Notes under the pieces: generated by a model
Databases searched by the model: none
What the model was told of the DNA's origin: nothing
Seen by the model: the letters and a program-made list of their open reading frames with translations, nothing else
Position numbers and translations under genes: made by a program
Assembly (NCBI GenBank): GCA_002356515.1
Contig: AP017605.1
Location: 7,301,020-7,365,019, forward strand
Direction: 5' to 3'
Length of the DNA stretch: 64,000 nt
Source: Mesorhizobium loti
GTDB lineage: Bacteria > Pseudomonadota > Alphaproteobacteria > Rhizobiales > Rhizobiaceae
Shown: in pieces, positions 62,277 to 64,000 of the stretch
Position numbering within the stretch: the first letter of the stretch is position 1
Layout: every line of letters starts with the position of its first letter

Positions 62277-62684
62277 ATGACCCATCATCGGGTATCTCCC
62301 ATCAATCGCGGCAATGCGCGCAAGATGCGCAGGGTCATGACCGATGCCGAGCTGAAGCTTTGGAATGAGATACGCGCACACCGACTCATGGGGCTGGCGT
62401 TTCGACGTCAAATGCCGATAGCCGGCTTCATCGTCGACTTTGCTTGCCCCAACAAGAAGCTGATCGTTGAGCTGGACGGTTCCCAGCACGCTTCTCATGA
62501 GATTTCGGCGTCCGATGCCGCGCGAACAGCCAGACTTGAGGCGCTGGGCTGGACCATCCTGCGCTTCTGGAACGACGATGTGATCCGCGATATCGACAAT
62601 GTCTGCCAGCACATCGTCATCGAGGCCGGCCTCGCCGGTGCCGAAGTGCCGGCGCATGAACCAGCAACGGAGGCATTTCCATGA
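62277..62684 (+). CDS. DUF559 (Vsr-like) endonuclease-domain protein
   Basis: A 135-residue protein with a PD-(D/E)xK-like fold related to very-short-patch-repair endonuclease. It has NARKMRRVMTDAELKLWNEI, LAFRRQMPIAGFIVDFACPN (catalytic Asp) and KKLIVELDGSQHASHEI (Glu-x-Asp and His). RLEALGWTILRFWNDDVIRD follows. Its start lies directly beside the inverted repeat at 62108-62275, from which it appears to take its RBS. It overlaps the next gene by four bases. Biological role unknown. Confidence 0.92.
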   Translation: MTHHRVSPINRGNARKMRRVMTDAELKLWNEIRAHRLMGLAFRRQMPIAGFIVDFACPNKKLIVELDGSQHASHEISASDAARTARLEALGWTILRFWNDDVIRDIDNVCQHIVIEAGLAGAEVPAHEPATEAFP

Positions 62685-63067
62685 TCGACCATCTCGGCAT
62701 CGACGTTGCCGATTTCGACGCTTCGAAAGCCTTCTACGACAAGGCGATGGCGCCGCTGGGTGCCTCGCTGCTCTACATGGTGCCGCTGGAATATACCGGT
62801 GGCGCCAAGGTTGGTGGCTATGGCCGCGATCGGCCGGTATTCTGGCTGCAGGAAGGCAAGGAGGGTCAAAAGGCCCATCAGCACGTCGCCTTCACCGCGC
62901 GCAGCCGCGCCGAGGTCGATGCCTTCCATGCCGCGGCCCTTGCCGCCGGCGGCAGGGACAATGGCGCGCCGGGCCTGCGCCCGCACTATCATCCGAACTA
63001 TTATGGCGCCTTCGTCTTCGATCCCGACGGCAACAATGTCGAGGCTGTCTGCCATGATCCGGAGTGA
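62681..63067 (+). CDS. VOC (glyoxalase-fold) protein
   Basis: A 128-residue vicinal-oxygen-chelate protein: MIDHLGIDVADFDASKAFYD, RPVFWLQEGKEGQKAHQHVA and YGAFVFDPDGNNVEAVCHDP. Metal ligands are likely His4, His in HQHVAF and Glu in NNVEAVCH. It belongs to a common glyoxalase/bleomycin-resistance subgroup of unknown substrate. It overlaps the DUF559 gene by four bases and is followed at once by two GFA genes, which suggests an aldehyde-detoxification theme, by inference only. Confidence 0.92.
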   Translation: MIDHLGIDVADFDASKAFYDKAMAPLGASLLYMVPLEYTGGAKVGGYGRDRPVFWLQEGKEGQKAHQHVAFTARSRAEVDAFHAAALAAGGRDNGAPGLRPHYHPNYYGAFVFDPDGNNVEAVCHDPE

Positions 63068-63070
63068 GAC

Positions 63071-63565
63071 ATGATGAGCCTCGACAACCGGCCGGTCTAC
63101 ACAGGCGGCTGCCAGTGCGGCGCGGTGCGCTTCCGCGTCGAGGGCACCCTTGGCGACGCCTCGATCTGCCACTGCCGCATGTGCCAGAAGGCGAGCGGCA
63201 ACTTCTACCTGCCGCTGGTCTCCGTGCGCGGCGCCAAGGTTGACTGGACGCGCGGCGAGCCCAAGCGCTTCCGTTCCTCCAATGCCGCCTGGCGCGGCTT
63301 CTGCGCCGAATGCGGCACGCCGCTGACCTTCGAGGCGCCCGACGGCATGGCGCTGGCGATCGCCGCCTTCGACGATCCGGCTGGCATCGCGCCGACCATC
63401 CAGTGGGGCACGGAGGCGAAACTGCCTTATGTCGACACCATTCCGCAATTGCCGGGCGAGGACACGATGGCGGATATGGGGTCGGCCCCCTATCTCGCCG
63501 AGCTTGTCTCCTACCAGCATCCCGATCACGACACCGACCAATGGCCGCCGGAGGAAAGACCATGA
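63071..63565 (+). CDS. GFA-family zinc protein (glutathione-dependent formaldehyde-activating-like), copy 1
   Basis: A 164-residue GFA domain with the zinc-binding cysteines in TGGCQCGAVRFRVEGTLG, ICHCRMCQKASGNFYLP and GFCAECGTPLTFEA. Family members include Gfa, which speeds S-hydroxymethylglutathione formation, and other zinc-fold proteins of unknown role. GGAG precedes the ATG. It is followed, with a four-base overlap, by a paralogue, so the pair arose by tandem duplication. Confidence 0.93.
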   Translation: MMSLDNRPVYTGGCQCGAVRFRVEGTLGDASICHCRMCQKASGNFYLPLVSVRGAKVDWTRGEPKRFRSSNAAWRGFCAECGTPLTFEAPDGMALAIAAFDDPAGIAPTIQWGTEAKLPYVDTIPQLPGEDTMADMGSAPYLAELVSYQHPDHDTDQWPPEERP

Positions 63566-64000
63566 CCGAGACTGTCCGAACCGGCGGTTGCCAGTGCGGC
63601 GCCGTGCGCTTCCGCGTCAAGGGCGCGCTCGGGCGCCCGTCCATCTGCCATTGCCGCATGTGCCAGAAGCAGTTCGGTTCTTTCTTCGGCGCGCTCGTGA
63701 CCGTGCCCAAGAATGGCGTCGAATGGACGCATGAGGAGCCGAGCTATTTCCAGTCGTCGGTCAACATCGATCGCGGCTTCTGCGCCCGCTGCGGAACGCC
63801 GTTGACCTACCGCCAGCCCGACGGGCTGGAGATCGCCATCGGCGCCTTCGACGACCGCTCGGATCTGGCGCCGCAAATCCAGGTTAACTATGCGGCCCGG
63901 CTGCCCTGGGTGGAAAAAATCTTCGAGGCGCCGATCCATGACGACCGCGACTATTACGCAAGGCAGGAGCAGATCATCTCCTTCCAGCACCCCGATCATG
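63562..64000 (+). CDS. GFA-family zinc protein, copy 2 (runs off the window)
   Basis: The first ~146 residues of a second GFA domain: RTGGCQCGAVRFRVKGALG, ICHCRMCQKQFGSFFGAL and GFCARCGTPLTYRQPDGLEI. All zinc cysteines are retained. It matches copy 1 clearly but has diverged outside the cysteine motifs. The window ends near its C-terminus (...IISFQHPDH, where copy 1 has LVSYQHPDH), so only about 15-20 residues are probably missing. The start makes an ATGA overlap with copy 1. Confidence 0.92.
   Translation, partial: MTETVRTGGCQCGAVRFRVKGALGRPSICHCRMCQKQFGSFFGALVTVPKNGVEWTHEEPSYFQSSVNIDRGFCARCGTPLTYRQPDGLEIAIGAFDDRSDLAPQIQVNYAARLPWVEKIFEAPIHDDRDYYARQEQIISFQHPDH

Noticed and set aside
1..64000. 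CRISPR array, rRNA operon, IS element or prophage
   Set aside because: No regularly spaced direct repeats, no rRNA core sequence, no transposase motifs and no phage structural genes were seen on either strand.

Overview
The window looks like chromosomal DNA of a Mesorhizobium-type alphaproteobacterium (Rhizobiales). This is judged from high-GC codon use, three Omp2b/RopA-type porins, the slt-dapA-smpB, rpoZ-rsh-pyrE and acpS-lepB-rnc-era-recO gene orders, and several families of rhizobial intergenic palindromes. It is dense and mostly core genome. It has no rRNA, no CRISPR, no recognisable IS element and no prophage beyond one solitary integrase. All identifications come from reading motifs in the sequence; no database was searched.

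Layout: 1-3.9 kb holds the 5' part of amn, small secreted or membrane proteins and a branched-chain amino acid binding protein. 3.9-10.6 kb is a leucine-degradation (liu) operon on the minus strand, in the order tetR, liuA, liuB, macro-domain protein, secreted protein, liuD. It has a palindromic operator candidate ahead of tetR. 10.7-14.6 kb holds acylphosphatase, MarR, an aminotransferase and a frameshifted TPR-sulfotransferase. 15-19.6 kb is a porin locus: two nearly identical porin genes head to head around a GIY-YIG gene and tRNA-Ser(GCU), followed by a lone tyrosine recombinase. 20-28.4 kb holds a hydrolase, lytic transglycosylase, dapA, smpB, a GH25 lysozyme-like protein, HxlR/alcohol dehydrogenase, a family 5 uracil-DNA glycosylase and a NYN protein. 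28.8-37.2 kb is the housekeeping run rpoZ, rsh, pyrE, VOC, DUF2062, acpS, lepB, rnc, era, then a frameshifted APH-family gene. 37.2-40.3 kb has the third porin, recO and a thioesterase. 40.4-47.8 kb holds a DUF2339 giant membrane protein, an ECF sigma/anti-sigma pair and a two-gene GNAT-C39 peptidase plus RimK-like ATP-grasp module. 47.8-60 kb carries two LysR-controlled divergent pairs, a PAS-PAS-GGDEF-EAL protein, HD/ygfZ, a dihydroorotase-like enzyme, small secreted proteins, Nudix and a YedK/HMCES protein. 60-64 kb has cysS, a DUF559 endonuclease abutting a long inverted repeat, a VOC protein and tandem GFA proteins; the second GFA gene runs off the end.

The strongest leads are these. (1) The GNAT/C39-peptidase fusion translationally coupled to an RLAN-type RimK-like ATP-grasp ligase is a plausible uncharacterised peptide-modifying pathway. 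(2) Porins 1 and 2 form an inverted repeat homogenised at the DNA level, next to a tyrosine recombinase. Porin 1 has a 10-bp stem that hides its Shine-Dalgarno sequence; porins 2 and 3 share a conserved ~200-nt leader instead. (3) A macro-domain deacylase is embedded in the leucine-catabolic operon. (4) A DUF559 nuclease gene appears to take its ribosome-binding site from an adjoining palindromic repeat. Two genes carry single-base frameshifts; these could be true decay or assembly errors.
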